The position numbers and the translations under genes are program-made. This document shows, piece after piece, positions 10,877 to 19,879 of a DNA stretch of 64,000 nt. The notes under the pieces are model-generated. The model saw only the letters and a list, made by a program, of their open reading frames with translations, searched no databases and had not been told where the DNA came from. This DNA is from Poindextera sp963719975. Lineage in GTDB: Bacteria > Pseudomonadota > Alphaproteobacteria > Caulobacterales > Caulobacteraceae. Location: contig CAVRED010000007.1 of assembly GCA_963719975.1 (NCBI GenBank), positions 868,001-932,000 of the forward strand. Reading direction: 5' to 3'. Every line of letters begins with the position of its first letter. Position 1 is the first letter of the stretch.

Positions 10877-11328
10877 GGCCGCCCAGGCCCGTAAAGCGCT
10901 AGCGCGCGGTCCTCAAAGCAGCTGATCAGGCGATTGACGGCACGACCCATGTTGGCCTGGAGCAGTGCGTCTAGCAGGCGCGAGCTGAACTCGAAGTCAA
11001 TTTCGAATTCCACAAAGGTTCCAAAGCCTTGTGGCGTGAACCGCCACCGGTTCTCAAGCTTGCGGAACGGCCCGCGGATGAGGCTCACGTCGATCTGGCC
11101 CACGGGGCCATCGCGGCGCACGCGTGTCGTGAACCGCTCGGTGAGGAAGGCAAAGCTCACCTGCGCCTCGGCGTCCAGAACATCGACGCCAGGCGCCTCT
11201 TCATGTGCATTGAACACCCGCATCCGCGTGACCCATGGCACGAACTCGGGGTAGCGGGCGACGTCGCCGACGAGCGTGAACAGCTGGTCGGGCGGATACG
11301 GCAGAACCCGCGTCAGGCCGTGCCGCAA
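10873..11328 (-). CDS. ratA: Coenzyme Q-binding START-domain protein, RatA/COQ10 family
   Basis: A 151-residue SRPBCC protein. The N-terminus (PYPPDQLFTLVGDVARYPEFVPWV) and the FRKLENRWRF/FEFSSRLLDAL blocks are diagnostic of the COQ10/RatA family. In alphaproteobacteria this gene commonly follows lipA and is thought to assist ubiquinone function; the ribosome-association toxin role described for E. coli RatA may not apply. It starts six bases after the lipA stop, so the two form an operon, and it converges on pncC. Confidence 0.85.
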   Translation of the reverse strand: MRHGLTRVLPYPPDQLFTLVGDVARYPEFVPWVTRMRVFNAHEEAPGVDVLDAEAQVSFAFLTERFTTRVRRDGPVGQIDVSLIRGPFRKLENRWRFTPQGFGTFVEFEIDFEFSSRLLDALLQANMGRAVNRLISCFEDRALALYGPGRP

Positions 11329-11333
11329 CGGCC

Positions 11334-12284
11334 CTAGCGCCCCGGCCCCTGGGCCGCCCGGGCGGCCTTGAGCTTCGCGAAGTCCTCTCCGGCATGGTGC
11401 GACGAGCGCGTGAGCGGGCTCGCCGAGACCATAAGGAAGCCCTTGGCGCGCGCGATCGCCTCGTAGCCGGCGAACTCCTCCGGCGTCACGAAGCGCTCGA
11501 CGGCGGCGTGGCGGCGTGTGGGCTGCAGGTACTGGCCGATGGTGAGGAAGTCGACGCCGGCCACGCGCATGTCGTCCATGACCTGCATGACCTCACCCTT
11601 GGCCTCGCCAAGGCCGACCATCAGCCCCGACTTGGTGAACATCGAAGGATCGCGCGTCTTTACCCGCTCGAGCAGCCGCAGCGACTGGTAATAGCGCGCG
11701 CCCGGGCGGATCGAGAGGTAGAGGCGGGGGACGGTCTCGAGGTTGTGGTTGAAGACGTCGGGCCCGGCATCGATGACCATGTCGCCGGCGTCTCCCTTGC
11801 GCAGAAAGTCGGGGGTCAGGACCTCGATGGTCGTCGTCGGCGCCGCCGCGCGGATCGCGCGCACGACAGCTGCGAAGTGCGCCGCGCCGCCGTCGTCGAG
11901 GTCGTCCCGGTCGACGGATGTGATCACGACGTGGGTGAGGCCCATTCGCGCGACAGCGCGGCCCACGCGTTCCGGCTCGGTCGGATCGAGCGGGCCTGGC
12001 AGGCCGGTGGCGACGTTACAGAAGGCGCAGGCCCGCGTGCAGACCTCACCCATGATCATCATCGTGGCATGGCCGATCGACCAGCACTCGCCAATGTTCG
12101 GGCAAGCGGCCTCTTCGCACACGGTGGCGAGACCGTTCTCCCTGACGATCGCGCGAGTGGCGAGATAGCCCGGGGACCCGGGCGCCCTCACGCGGAGCCA
12201 CGGCGGCTTGCGCAGCATCGGCGTCTCGGGGCGTTCGCGCTTCTCCGGGTGCCGAAGCGCGCGTGAATCGATGACCGTGGCCAT
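11334..12284 (-). CDS. lipA: Lipoyl synthase
   Basis: 316 residues. This radical-SAM enzyme inserts sulfur into octanoyl groups on lipoyl domains, here probably the PDH E2 and E1-beta encoded 8-12 kb away. The auxiliary cluster ligands lie in CEEAACPNIGEC and the radical-SAM cluster in CTRACAFCNVATG. GPDVFNHNLETV, TKSGLMVGLGE and the C-terminal RSSHHAGEDF segment, with the arginine-serine-serine motif, complete the family signature. Length is normal. It is the first gene of the lipA-ratA pair. Confidence 0.96.
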   Translation of the reverse strand: MATVIDSRALRHPEKRERPETPMLRKPPWLRVRAPGSPGYLATRAIVRENGLATVCEEAACPNIGECWSIGHATMMIMGEVCTRACAFCNVATGLPGPLDPTEPERVGRAVARMGLTHVVITSVDRDDLDDGGAAHFAAVVRAIRAAAPTTTIEVLTPDFLRKGDAGDMVIDAGPDVFNHNLETVPRLYLSIRPGARYYQSLRLLERVKTRDPSMFTKSGLMVGLGEAKGEVMQVMDDMRVAGVDFLTIGQYLQPTRRHAAVERFVTPEEFAGYEAIARAKGFLMVSASPLTRSSHHAGEDFAKLKAARAAQGPGR

Positions 12285-12323
12285 GGATGCTAGATCGGCC
12301 TTCGTCGCGCCGCGATCAAGCGA

Positions 12324-13343
12324 TCAGCCGCAGACCGGCTGGCGCGCTTCGAGATGGCAGGCGGCGACATAGTCGGCGGCGCAGACCGTTCCTCCCAGAG
12401 GCGATTCCCGGCAGTCGAAGGTCGTGCTCGTGATGTCGACGCCGTCCAGCCGCTCGTTGGCGTCGACCGGAGCGCAGGTGGTCTCCTTGGCATCCTCGGC
12501 GGCGCGGGCCTTCGCGTCGGCCTGAGCGGCGGCCTCATTGCCGAAACCCGTCATCGACTGACGGACATAGCCGTGGGCGGTCCTCGGATCGGCCGCGAAC
12601 GGCGAGGCGTTGGATACGGTGGCCGCCTGCAGAAGGTCGGCCGCCTTCGAGCGGTAAGCCCCGTCGGGAAACGCCTTGATGATCGCCTGCAAGTCCGCAC
12701 AGCTGCCCTGCCGGCGGTTCGCCCACGCTAGCCGCTCGGCATGGCTCGGCCGGCCGCCGAGGTGAAGCGCGCCGCAGCCGTCGGACAACCCCGGCTGATC
12801 GATCGGCAGTGTGCAAACATGGTTCTGGGTCGCGAACAGGTTGCTCCCAAACGTCAGCGCGGCCAGGAGCAACGCCGTCGAGCCGGAGCCAACGGCCGCG
12901 CGGCGCAGCAGGCGGTTGGCCGAGGCCCTGGCCGGCGGCGCGTCGCGGCCTTCTAGCTTTGCGTTGCACGCGGCGACCAGGTCCGTGATGGCGTGGTCGT
13001 TCGGATTGCCCTGCCAGCCCGACAGGTCGACCGCCTGGATTTCGCCGAAGCCCAGCGGCGGCATCACTTTGTCCAACCGCACCGGGACCAGGATCCCCCT
13101 GCCCTTCGCCCGCGCGGCTTCGTCGCGCACGAATTCGCCCTCGGGACCCACGGAGCCGTGGCTCCAGACCACGACCACGCAACCGGCTTCGGTGAGCGCC
13201 TTCTCGATGTTGGCGCGCCACTCCTCGCCGCCGGGCAGTCCCTGGTCCCACCAGACGATGAGGCCATGCTGCTGCAGCGCCCGGATCAACCGTGCGACCC
13301 TCGGCTCGTCCTCACGCTTGTAGGACACCAGAACGTGCTGCAT
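12324..13343 (-). CDS. TIR-domain protein with a membrane anchor and a Cys-containing C-terminal region
   Basis: 339 residues. Residues 1-130 form a TIR_2-type domain: HVLVSYKREDEPRVARLI, then IVWWDQGLPGGEEWRANI, EKALTEAGCVVVVWS and GILVPVRLD. The glutamate of the WRANIEKAL helix is where catalytic TIR NADases have theirs. One membrane helix at about 160-180 (STALLLAALTFGSNLFA) follows. The remaining 160 residues contain several cysteines and no domain I recognise, and would lie outside the cytoplasm. It ends about 40 bases upstream of lipA with no recognisable partner gene. Signalling, defence and envelope sensing are all possible. Confidence 0.8.
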   Translation of the reverse strand: MQHVLVSYKREDEPRVARLIRALQQHGLIVWWDQGLPGGEEWRANIEKALTEAGCVVVVWSHGSVGPEGEFVRDEAARAKGRGILVPVRLDKVMPPLGFGEIQAVDLSGWQGNPNDHAITDLVAACNAKLEGRDAPPARASANRLLRRAAVGSGSTALLLAALTFGSNLFATQNHVCTLPIDQPGLSDGCGALHLGGRPSHAERLAWANRRQGSCADLQAIIKAFPDGAYRSKAADLLQAATVSNASPFAADPRTAHGYVRQSMTGFGNEAAAQADAKARAAEDAKETTCAPVDANERLDGVDITSTTFDCRESPLGGTVCAADYVAACHLEARQPVCG

Positions 13344-13403
13344 CGCCCCGCCCGCTGACGGTCAAGCAATAGGGCCTAAACCGACCAGATCAATTCCCTT
13401 GCG

Positions 13404-13842
13404 TTAGGCTGCCGCCAGCACACCCGCGAGCACGTCGAACATCTCGTTCCAGCCGTCGGTGGTGGGCCGGAGGTGGCCGGGCTGGACCCGCTCCTGCGAC
13501 AGGGTCATCAGGCAACCATCGCCGTCGGGCGCGAAGTCCGCCGTTACGTCGACAAACTCGGGCGAGAATTGCGGCATCCCAAAGCTGAACACCAGCTGCC
13601 GCGGCCGATCGATCACGCGATATTCGCCAAGCGCGGTGTAGTCGACGCCGGCGCGGCGGTCGACGATCTTCCAGGCGCCGCCGACGCGCACATCCAGCTC
13701 GGTCGTGTGACTCTGGCTGCCGGGCGACGTGAAGAGCCAGCGGGCCACGATCGCCGGGCTGATCCAAGCATCGAACACCCGCTCTGGCGGCGCTTCGAAA
13801 CGTCGGGCCAGGCGCAGAGTCTGTCAGCACGATGCCGCTCAT
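13404..13842 (-). CDS. AHSA1/SRPBCC-domain protein (one frame break)
   Basis: About 145 residues of the activator-of-Hsp90-like START superfamily. RFEAPPERVFDAWISPAIVARW is the standard N-terminal signature, with LDVRVGGAWKI, LGEYRVIDRPRQLVF and a C-terminal TTDGWNEMFDVLAG. The start ATG at 13842 reads MSGIVLTD; deleting the extra T near 13818 continues into LRLARRFEAPP. It overlaps the stop of the upstream ArsR regulator by ATGA. ArsR-AHSA1 pairs of this layout are common; the ligand is unknown. Confidence 0.85.
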
Positions 13843-14202
13843 CGATTTTTTCCTTCGAAATAAGACGTTGGCGTGCTCTCCTCGCGCAGGATGTCATCTA
13901 GCGTGTCAAGGCTGTCAGACCACAGCCGCTCGTAGAAGCGCAACCAATCGTCCGCGACGGCCAGGGGCTCCACATCGATGTGGCAAACGTGATTCCGGCC
14001 CTGCACCCGCCGCCGGACGAGCCCTGCCCGCTCCAGCACCTTCACGTGCTTCGAAGCAGCGGCGAGTGACATCGCGTGTGGCGCGGCCAGCTCGCCGATG
14101 TTCCGCTCGCCGCTCGCGAGGCTGCGGAGCATCGCCCGCCGCGTCGGGTCGGCGAGCGCGTGGAACACGTCGTCTAGTGGCGCGGTATGTGATTTCAACC
14201 AT
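13839..14202 (-). CDS. ArsR-family winged-helix repressor
   Basis: About 120 residues with the ArsR/HTH signature LDDVFHALADPTRRAMLRSLA, recognition helix region MSLAAASKHVKVLERAGLV and wing RRVQGRNHVCHI. No metal-binding cysteine pair is seen, so it belongs to the AHSA1-linked, non-metal type. The ATG at 14202 (MVE...) is one base out of frame with the body; removing one base near 14197 gives MVKSHTAPLDDVF. A TTG at 14198 is already in frame. It overlaps the AHSA1 gene by four bases and probably represses its own operon through the palindromes at its start. Confidence 0.82.
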
Positions 14203-14210
14203 ACGGTTGA
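14195..14210. promoter_or_regulatory. Palindromic operator over the ArsR start codon
   Basis: TCAACCATACGGTTGA is a perfect 6-base inverted repeat (TCAACC/GGTTGA) with a 4-base centre that contains the ATG of the ArsR gene on the minus strand. A related site starts 39 bases away. The pattern AACC-N4-GGTT is, to my recollection, commonly seen upstream of ArsR-AHSA1 pairs. Confidence 0.5.
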
Positions 14211-14233
14211 GGGTAACGCGAGGCTCCCCAAAG

Positions 14234-14249
14234 TCAACTGGATGGTTAA
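14234..14249. promoter_or_regulatory. Second, imperfect operator copy
   Basis: TCAACTGGATGGTTAA shares the TCAAC left arm and GGTT right arm of the site at 14195, at a 39-base start-to-start distance (nearly four helical turns). It overlaps the stop codon region of the GNAT gene. Two spaced half-matching palindromes suggest cooperative binding of the ArsR dimer. Confidence 0.4.
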
Positions 14250-14761
14250 ACGTCGCGGCGCATGGCGCAACGGCGAGCGGCGGGTAGTCCCGCCTCGACC
14301 TCCTGCCTAAGGACCGCCCGCAGCCGCTCTCCGAATTCGGCCTCGGCCAGAACCCGAAAGCCGTGCCGTCTGTAGAACGGCGCGTTCCATGGCACGTCGC
14401 GAAACGTGGTGAGGGTCACGGCCGACAGGCCATCGCGGCTCGCCTGATCAATCGCGGCTGCAATCAACCGGGCGCCGATGCCCTGCCTTTGCGCCGCGGC
14501 CCTGACCGCCATCTCCCAGACGTGCAGAGCGTCGGCGAACCGCTCGGCTGAGAGGAAACCGATCACGACCCCGTCGTTGTCCTCCGCCACCCACAAGGTC
14601 CCGTGTGCGATCGCGGCGTCGTGAGCCTCGACGGACATGACCTGATCGCCGGCGATCCACGCCAACTCGGGGATAACAAGGAAGCTCCGACCGGCGTCGC
14701 GTTCTATGTCGGGCAGGGCTTGCGCGTCTCCTCGACGTGCAGGGCGAATGGCGATGGGCAC
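14246..14761 (-). CDS. GNAT-family N-acetyltransferase
   Basis: About 171 residues from a GTG at 14761 (MPIAIRPARRGDAQALPDIE). The acetyl-CoA-binding motif A is clear: EMAVRAAAQRQGIGARLIAAAID, followed by the TLTTFRDVPWNAPFYRRHGFRVL beta-bulge and tyrosine region. The frame is open upstream to 14887, but that extension lies in the divergent promoter region of the ligase gene and lacks family sequence. The last bases overlap the second ArsR operator. Substrate is unknown; small amines or protein N-termini are usual for the family. Confidence 0.82.
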   Translation of the reverse strand: MPIAIRPARRGDAQALPDIERDAGRSFLVIPELAWIAGDQVMSVEAHDAAIAHGTLWVAEDNDGVVIGFLSAERFADALHVWEMAVRAAAQRQGIGARLIAAAIDQASRDGLSAVTLTTFRDVPWNAPFYRRHGFRVLAEAEFGERLRAVLRQEVEAGLPAARRCAMRRDV

Positions 14762-14886
14762 GCGCCGTTCTCGCACGGTCCGGTCCAGCAAACGATCTGC
14801 CGGCGAGGTCCCTTTCCATTCCCGGGCATGGACGATAGCGTTGAAAGCCAAGCACAAGAGCCCGCAAAGGGGCCCGGAGGAAGCCA

Positions 14887-16443
14887 ATGCCGCGCGCTTA
14901 CGACCCCAAGGCGGGGAACCGGGCGATCTTCGATGCTCTGATCGATGCGCGTGACGCCCACGGCGGCAAGAAGCCCGTGCTGGAGGATCAGGAGCGCAAT
15001 CCGCTCACCTACACTGATCTCATCCGGGCGGCGTTCGCACTCGGGCGGAAAATTGCGGCGATGACCGACAAGGGCGAGCGCGTGGGCGTCATGCTGCCCT
15101 CAAGCTCGGCGGGCGTGGTCACGCTGTTCGCGCTGTATGCTTTCGGGCGCGTCCCGGTGATGCTGAACTTCACGGCCGGCATCCGCAATCTGAAGGCTGC
15201 CTGCGCGGTCGCCGGCGTCAAACGCATTCTCACCGCGCACCGGTTCGTCGACCAGGGCAAGCTCGACGATGTGGTCGACGCGCTCGCGGCCGACCATGCG
15301 ATCAGCTACCTCGAGGACGTGCGCGCCACGGTCGGTCTGGCAGATCGCGTTTTTGCGGCGCTCGCGGGCGCCATGCCGCGGGCGTTCCGCGCGCCGGCGT
15401 CGCCGTCCGACCCAGGCGTCATCCTGTTCACCTCGGGCAGCTTCGGCGCGCCCAAGGGGGTGGTGTTGAACCAGGGCAACCTGGTCGCCAACGTCGAACA
15501 GGTCGCGGCCCATATCGCGCTCGACCCCGACTGGGTGATGTTCAACCCCCTGCCGATCTTCCACTGCTTCGGCCTTACCGGCGGGGTGCTGCTGCCGATC
15601 CTGACCGGTATGAAGGCGTTCCAGTACCCCTCGCCCCTGCACGTGAAGCAGATCCCGCCGCTGGTGCGCGATACCGACGCCTCGATCCTGCTCGCCACCG
15701 ACACCTTCGTGAACCAGTACGCGCGGCAGGCGGAGCCGGGGGACCTCTCCGGCCTGAAATTCGTCGTCTGCGGCGCAGAGCGGGTGCGCGACGAGACCCA
15801 CGATCTGATCGCGAGCCGCTTCGGCGGCGTGCCGCTGGTCGAAGGCTACGGCGCGACCGAGGCGGCGCCGGTGATCGCGGTCAACCGGCCGGAGGACAAT
15901 CGGCGCGGCACCGTCGGCGACCTCGTTCCCGGGATGGAGACGCGCATCGACCCTGTCGAAGGCATCGCGGAAGGCGGCCAGCTGTTCGTACGCGGCCCGA
16001 ACGTGATGGCCGGACTACCTCGACGAGGACGGCGCGCTCGTCGCCGCCACACGACGGCTGGCACGACACAGGCGACATCGTGACGATCGACGAGGACGGC
16101 TGGATCCGCATCCACGGCCGGGTCAAGCGGTTCGCCAAGATCGCCGGCGAGATGGTGTCGTTGACGGCGGCCGAGAACCTCGCGGCTGGGGTCTGGCCCG
16201 ACGCCCGTCATGCCGTGATCGCCATGCCCGATGCGCGCAAGGGTGAGAAGCTGGTGCTGGTCACCGACCGCCTGGACGCTCAGATGACCACGCTGCTTGC
16301 CCACGCGCGCGAAGTCGGCGCGCCGGAGCTCCTCGTGCCCAGCCGCATCGTGCGCGCGCCCGAGGTGCCCGGTGCTTGGTACGGGCAAGACGGACTACGT
16401 CGCCATCCAGCGCATCGCCGAGAGCGAAGCCAAGGCAGCCTGA
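14887..16443 (+). CDS. AMP-forming acyl-ACP synthetase, Aas ligase-domain type (three frame breaks)
   Basis: An ANL-superfamily enzyme that activates a fatty acid as the acyl-adenylate. The P-loop is unusual in form: ILFTSGSFGAPKGVV. Other blocks: FNPLPIFHCFGLTGGVLLP, VEGYGATEAAPVI and DTGDIVTIDEDGWIRIHGR, with GKTDYV carrying the C-terminal catalytic lysine. The FHCFGLTGG block resembles the ligase half of 2-acyl-GPE acyltransferase/acyl-ACP synthetase (Aas); no acyltransferase domain is present. Extra bases near 16013, 16051 and 16370 move the C-terminal part between frames; removing them gives about 518 residues. It is divergent from the GNAT gene. Confidence 0.82.
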
Positions 16444-16507
16444 AGAGCGGCCTTCATCGGGAACAAATCGGCCCGCGCGTTCGTCGAGTCCTGCTAGAGG
16501 GGGCGTG

Positions 16508-16902
16508 ATGAACTGGGCAGGCTCACGACAAAGCAGCGACCGCGCGGCGCTGGCCACGCTCGCGCTGTTCGCGCTCGTCCTTCAACTCGCCATTCCCCAG
16601 GGCTTCATGGTCGCGGCCGGGGCGAACGGGCCTTCGATCGTCATCTGCACCGGCCACGGCCCCCTCATCGCGCATGTCGATCCAGGCGGCGGCCCGCCCA
16701 GCGCCCAAAGGCAAAGCCGCGCTCCCTCTGTGTATTCGCCGGCCACGGCGGCGCGCCGACGACGCCCGCCCCGTTGGTTGCTGTCCCAGCGCGGTTCGAA
16801 ACCTGCACTGAACCTGCCATTCGGCTTGCTGCGTCAACCCCCGGCCGCGGCCTCGCCGCGCCGCCTCCGCCCTCGCAGGCGCCACCGATCCGTCTCGTCT
16901 GA
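16508..16902 (+). CDS. DUF2946-like small membrane protein with two Cys-His motifs (frame breaks)
   Basis: The reading begins MNWAGSRQSSDRAALATLAL, then a hydrophobic segment (LFALVLQLAIPQGFMVAAG) and IVICTGHGP. After about two extra bases (near 16700 and 16720), the third frame continues LCVFAGHGGAPTTPAP and ends at 16902. The pair of C-x2-H-G and C-x4-H-G motifs after a single helix is the layout of DUF2946 proteins, which often lie near metal transport genes. A role in copper or other metal handling is inferred only from that. It is directly upstream of an outer-membrane barrel gene. Confidence 0.6.
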
Positions 16903-16986
16903 TCCCCTCGTCGACGTCTGCGCGGCTTCGCCTGCGCTCACGCCTCAACGCGCACGCGCGCGACCTTGGACAAACGAGCAATCTGT

Positions 16987-17905
16987 ATGAAAGTCTTACT
17001 TGCGGCGACCTTCGCCGCCCTTCTCCTCTGGCCAGCAAGCGCGCTTGCCTGCGCCTGCGGCTGCGACGTCTTCGACGTCGGCGGCGATCAAATGCTGCCC
17101 ACGCAGGGCGGCGAGGCCTACATCGAATACAACTACATGGATCAGAACCAGAACTGGGCGGGACGCCAAGGCTGCGTCTTCCGCCGCGAACGCCGACAAG
17201 GAGATCAAGACCAACTTCGTCACCGCCGGCGCGAGCTACGCGTTCAATATGAACTGGGGTGTGATCGTCGAGGTCCCGGTACTGGAATCGCGAATTCCGC
17301 ACGGAGAACGATGCGGGGACGGCGGTCGACACCTTCAACCACGCCGCGCTCGGCGACATCCGCTGATGGCGGTCTACACCGGCTTGTCCAAGGACATGTC
17401 GACCGGTTTGATCTTCGGTGTGAAGCTGCCGACCGGCGACTGGCGCTACCCCCACTTCGACCGCGACACGTCCATCGGCACTGGAAGCACCAATCTGCTG
17501 ATCGGCGGCTATCACACGGGCGGGATCGGAAAAGCCGGCGAATGGAGCTACTTCGCGCACGTTCTGTGGGATGTCCCCGTCGCGGCGCAGGGCGGCTATC
17601 GTCCGGGCCAGGAAGTCGATGGCGCAATCGGCGTCACCTACAACGGCCTTTCGCTCGACAACGGGAAGATCAGTGTGACGCCCTTGTTGCAGGCGGTCGC
17701 CTCCACGCGGAACCGGGACAGCGGCGTCAATGCGAACCCTGGCAATAGCGGCTACGGTCGGCTTTTGATCTCTCCGGGCCTGCAACTCGCCACCGGCGCG
17801 TGGAAAGTCTACGGCGACGTCGAGTTCCCGGTCTACATCCACAGCAACGGGAACCAGTTGATCGCACGCCAACTGTTCAAAGTCGTGGTGAGCCGGCGAT
17901 TCTAG
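16987..17905 (+). CDS. Exported beta-barrel-like outer-membrane protein with N-terminal Cys cluster (frame breaks)
   Basis: A signal peptide (MKVLLAATFAALLLWPASALA) is followed immediately by CACGCDVFDVGG. The body alternates polar and aromatic residues: YIEYNYMDQNQNWAG, TNFVTAGASYAFNMNWGVI, GLIFGVKLPTGDWRYPHFDR, LLISPGLQLATGAWKVYGDV. It ends LFKVVVSRRF, a terminal Phe typical of barrels. About 305 residues. Breaks lie near 17168 and 17280 (extra base each) and near 17365 (apparently a missing base). I do not recognise a named family. The four-cysteine cluster after the signal peptide and the DUF2946 neighbour hint at metal binding. Confidence 0.65.
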
Positions 17906-18465
17906 CCGCCCAAGTCGACAGCCAATTCGATCCGCCGGTAGGAGGTCGGCCATCCGCCGTCCACCTCGACTTCGAACAGGTCGGGGTTCCGCAACGCCCG
18001 CCAGTCCTCGAAGCCGAAGGTGGGATCGGCGGCGCGCAGGATCGCGGAGATCAGGTTGCCGTGGCTCGCCGCGATGGGCAGACGATGGCCCGCGGCGGCG
18101 ATGTCCGCCAGGGCGCCACAACCGCGCGCCGTGATCTCGCGCAAGGTCTCGCCGCCCTGCCCTGCGCGGTGATCGACGTCATCGTACGAGCGGCGGATGT
18201 GCTCCAGCCAATCATCGAGCGGCGTCGCCGCCAGGACCCGCTCGTGCAGCCGCGCCTCTTCGACGATAGGAAGCCCCGCCCGCTCGGCGAACGGCGCAAC
18301 AGTGCTCCACGCGCGCAGATAGGGGCTCGAGTACACCGCGTCGGGGGCGAGCGCCGCCAGGCGGTCGGCGAGTTCATGCGCGGCGCGCGTCCCAGCCTCG
18401 GTCAGCGGCGCACCCGGCGCCTGGCCGCTGGATTCGCAATGGCGGATGAGGAGCAGCCGTTGCAC
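17902..18465 (-). CDS. Histidine phosphatase (phosphoglycerate-mutase-like)
   Basis: 187 residues of the branch-1 histidine phosphatase superfamily. The nucleophile motif reads LLIRHCESSG, with Cys in place of the usual Gly after the catalytic His; the second histidine lies in PIAASHGNLISAIL. VYSSPYLRAWSTV and the acid in LHERVLAATP are also present. It starts four bases after the lpdA stop, so it is probably the last gene of the PDH operon, and it converges on the barrel gene with a four-base overlap. The substrate cannot be read from the sequence. Confidence 0.85.
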   Translation of the reverse strand: MQRLLLIRHCESSGQAPGAPLTEAGTRAAHELADRLAALAPDAVYSSPYLRAWSTVAPFAERAGLPIVEEARLHERVLAATPLDDWLEHIRRSYDDVDHRAGQGGETLREITARGCGALADIAAAGHRLPIAASHGNLISAILRAADPTFGFEDWRALRNPDLFEVEVDGGWPTSYRRIELAVDLGG

Positions 18466-18469
18466 GGCT

Positions 18470-19879
18470 TCAGATGTGGAGGACGCGCCCGAAGGCGTCC
18501 AGCGCCGCCTCGTGCATGGCCTCGCTCATCGTCGGGTGCGGGAAGACGGTGGCGATCAGTTCGGCCTCGGTCGCCTCCAGCGTCATCGCGAGCGCGAAGC
18601 CCTGGATCATCTCGGTGACCTCGGCGCCGATCATATGCGCGCCGATCAGCGCGCCGGTGGCGCCGTCGAACACCGTCTTGACGAAGCCCTCCGTCTCGCC
18701 TGCCGCGATCGCCTTGCCGTTGGCGCGGAACGGAAAGCGCCCGACCTTGATGTCCCCCCTAGTTGACTTAGCCTGAGCCTCCGTCAGCCCGACCGACGCG
18801 ATTTGCGGGTCGGAGTAGGTGCAGCCGGGAATCGGCGCGGTGAGGTTGTCGGGCGCAAGGCCGGCGATGTGCTCGACGCAGTGGACGCCCTCGTGGCTGG
18901 CCTTGTGCGCCAGCCAGGGTGGGCCAGCGACGTCGCCGATGGCGTAGAGGCCGGCGACGTTGGTCGCGCCATGGGCGTCGATGACGACGTGGCCGCGGTC
19001 GAGCCTAACCCCCAACGCCTCCAGGCCGAGGCCCTCGACGTTGCCCGCGATGCCCACGGCCACGATGGCGGCCTCAGCGTCGAGAGTTTGCGATGCGCCG
19101 CCCGTCGCGAAGGCAGACAGACACTCCGGCCTTGGTCTTTGCGAGCTTGGTGACACTGGCCGAGACGTGGAACTTCAGTCCGCGCCGCTCGAACGCCTTG
19201 CGGGCGGCGGCCGAGACCTCATCGTCCTCGATCGGCAGGATGCGATCGAGCGCCTCGAACACGGTAACATCCGTGCCCAGCGCTCTGTAAAAGCTGGCGA
19301 ATTCGATTCCGATCGCGCCAGATCCAATCACGATCAAGTGACTTCGGCGCCGCCTTCGGAACCATCGCCTCGCGATAGGTCCAGATGCGCTCGCCGTCGG
19401 GCTCGAGGCCGATGGCCGGGATCGTCCGCGCCCGAGCCCCGGTGGCCAGGATCACGGCCTTGGCGTCGAGCGCGCGGGACTTGCCGTCCTTGAGCGCGAC
19501 GACGAACCCGGGGCGCGGCCGCGCCCTTCTCGAGCCGCGCCGTTCCGTCGATCACCTCGATCTTGTGCTTGCGCATCAGGAAGGCGACGCCGGAGGAGAG
19601 CTGGTTGGCCACCTTGCGCGAGCGTTCGATCACAGCGGCGAAGTCGTAGCCGCGGTCCTTGGCCGAGAGGCCGTAGTCGCCCAGATGGCCAAGCGTCTCG
19701 TAGAGCTCGCCGGACTTGAGCAGCGCCTTCGTCGGGATGCAGCCCCAGTTCAGGCAGACGCCGCCCAGCGCCTCGCGTTCGACGATCGCGGTCTTCAATC
19801 CGAGCTGGCTCGCACGGATCGCAGCGACATAGCCGCCAGGCCCCGCCCCGATCACCACCAGGTCGAAGGCGTCGGCCAT
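18470..19879 (-). CDS. lpdA: Dihydrolipoyl dehydrogenase, E3 (three frame breaks)
   Basis: The FAD enzyme that reoxidises dihydrolipoamide on PDH. The N-terminus shows the dinucleotide fold (DLVVIGAGPGGYVAAIRASQLG) and the redox disulfide GGVCLNWGCIPTKALLKS. The NAD fold is LIVIGSGAIGIEFASFY, and the C-terminus carries the catalytic histidine in FPHPTMSEAMHEAALDAFG. Extra bases near 19515, 19337 and 19122 split it over four reading frames; removing them restores about 468 residues. The start ATG overlaps the glutathione peroxidase stop (TGATG). Its position downstream of pdhC supports a PDH-specific role. Confidence 0.92.
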
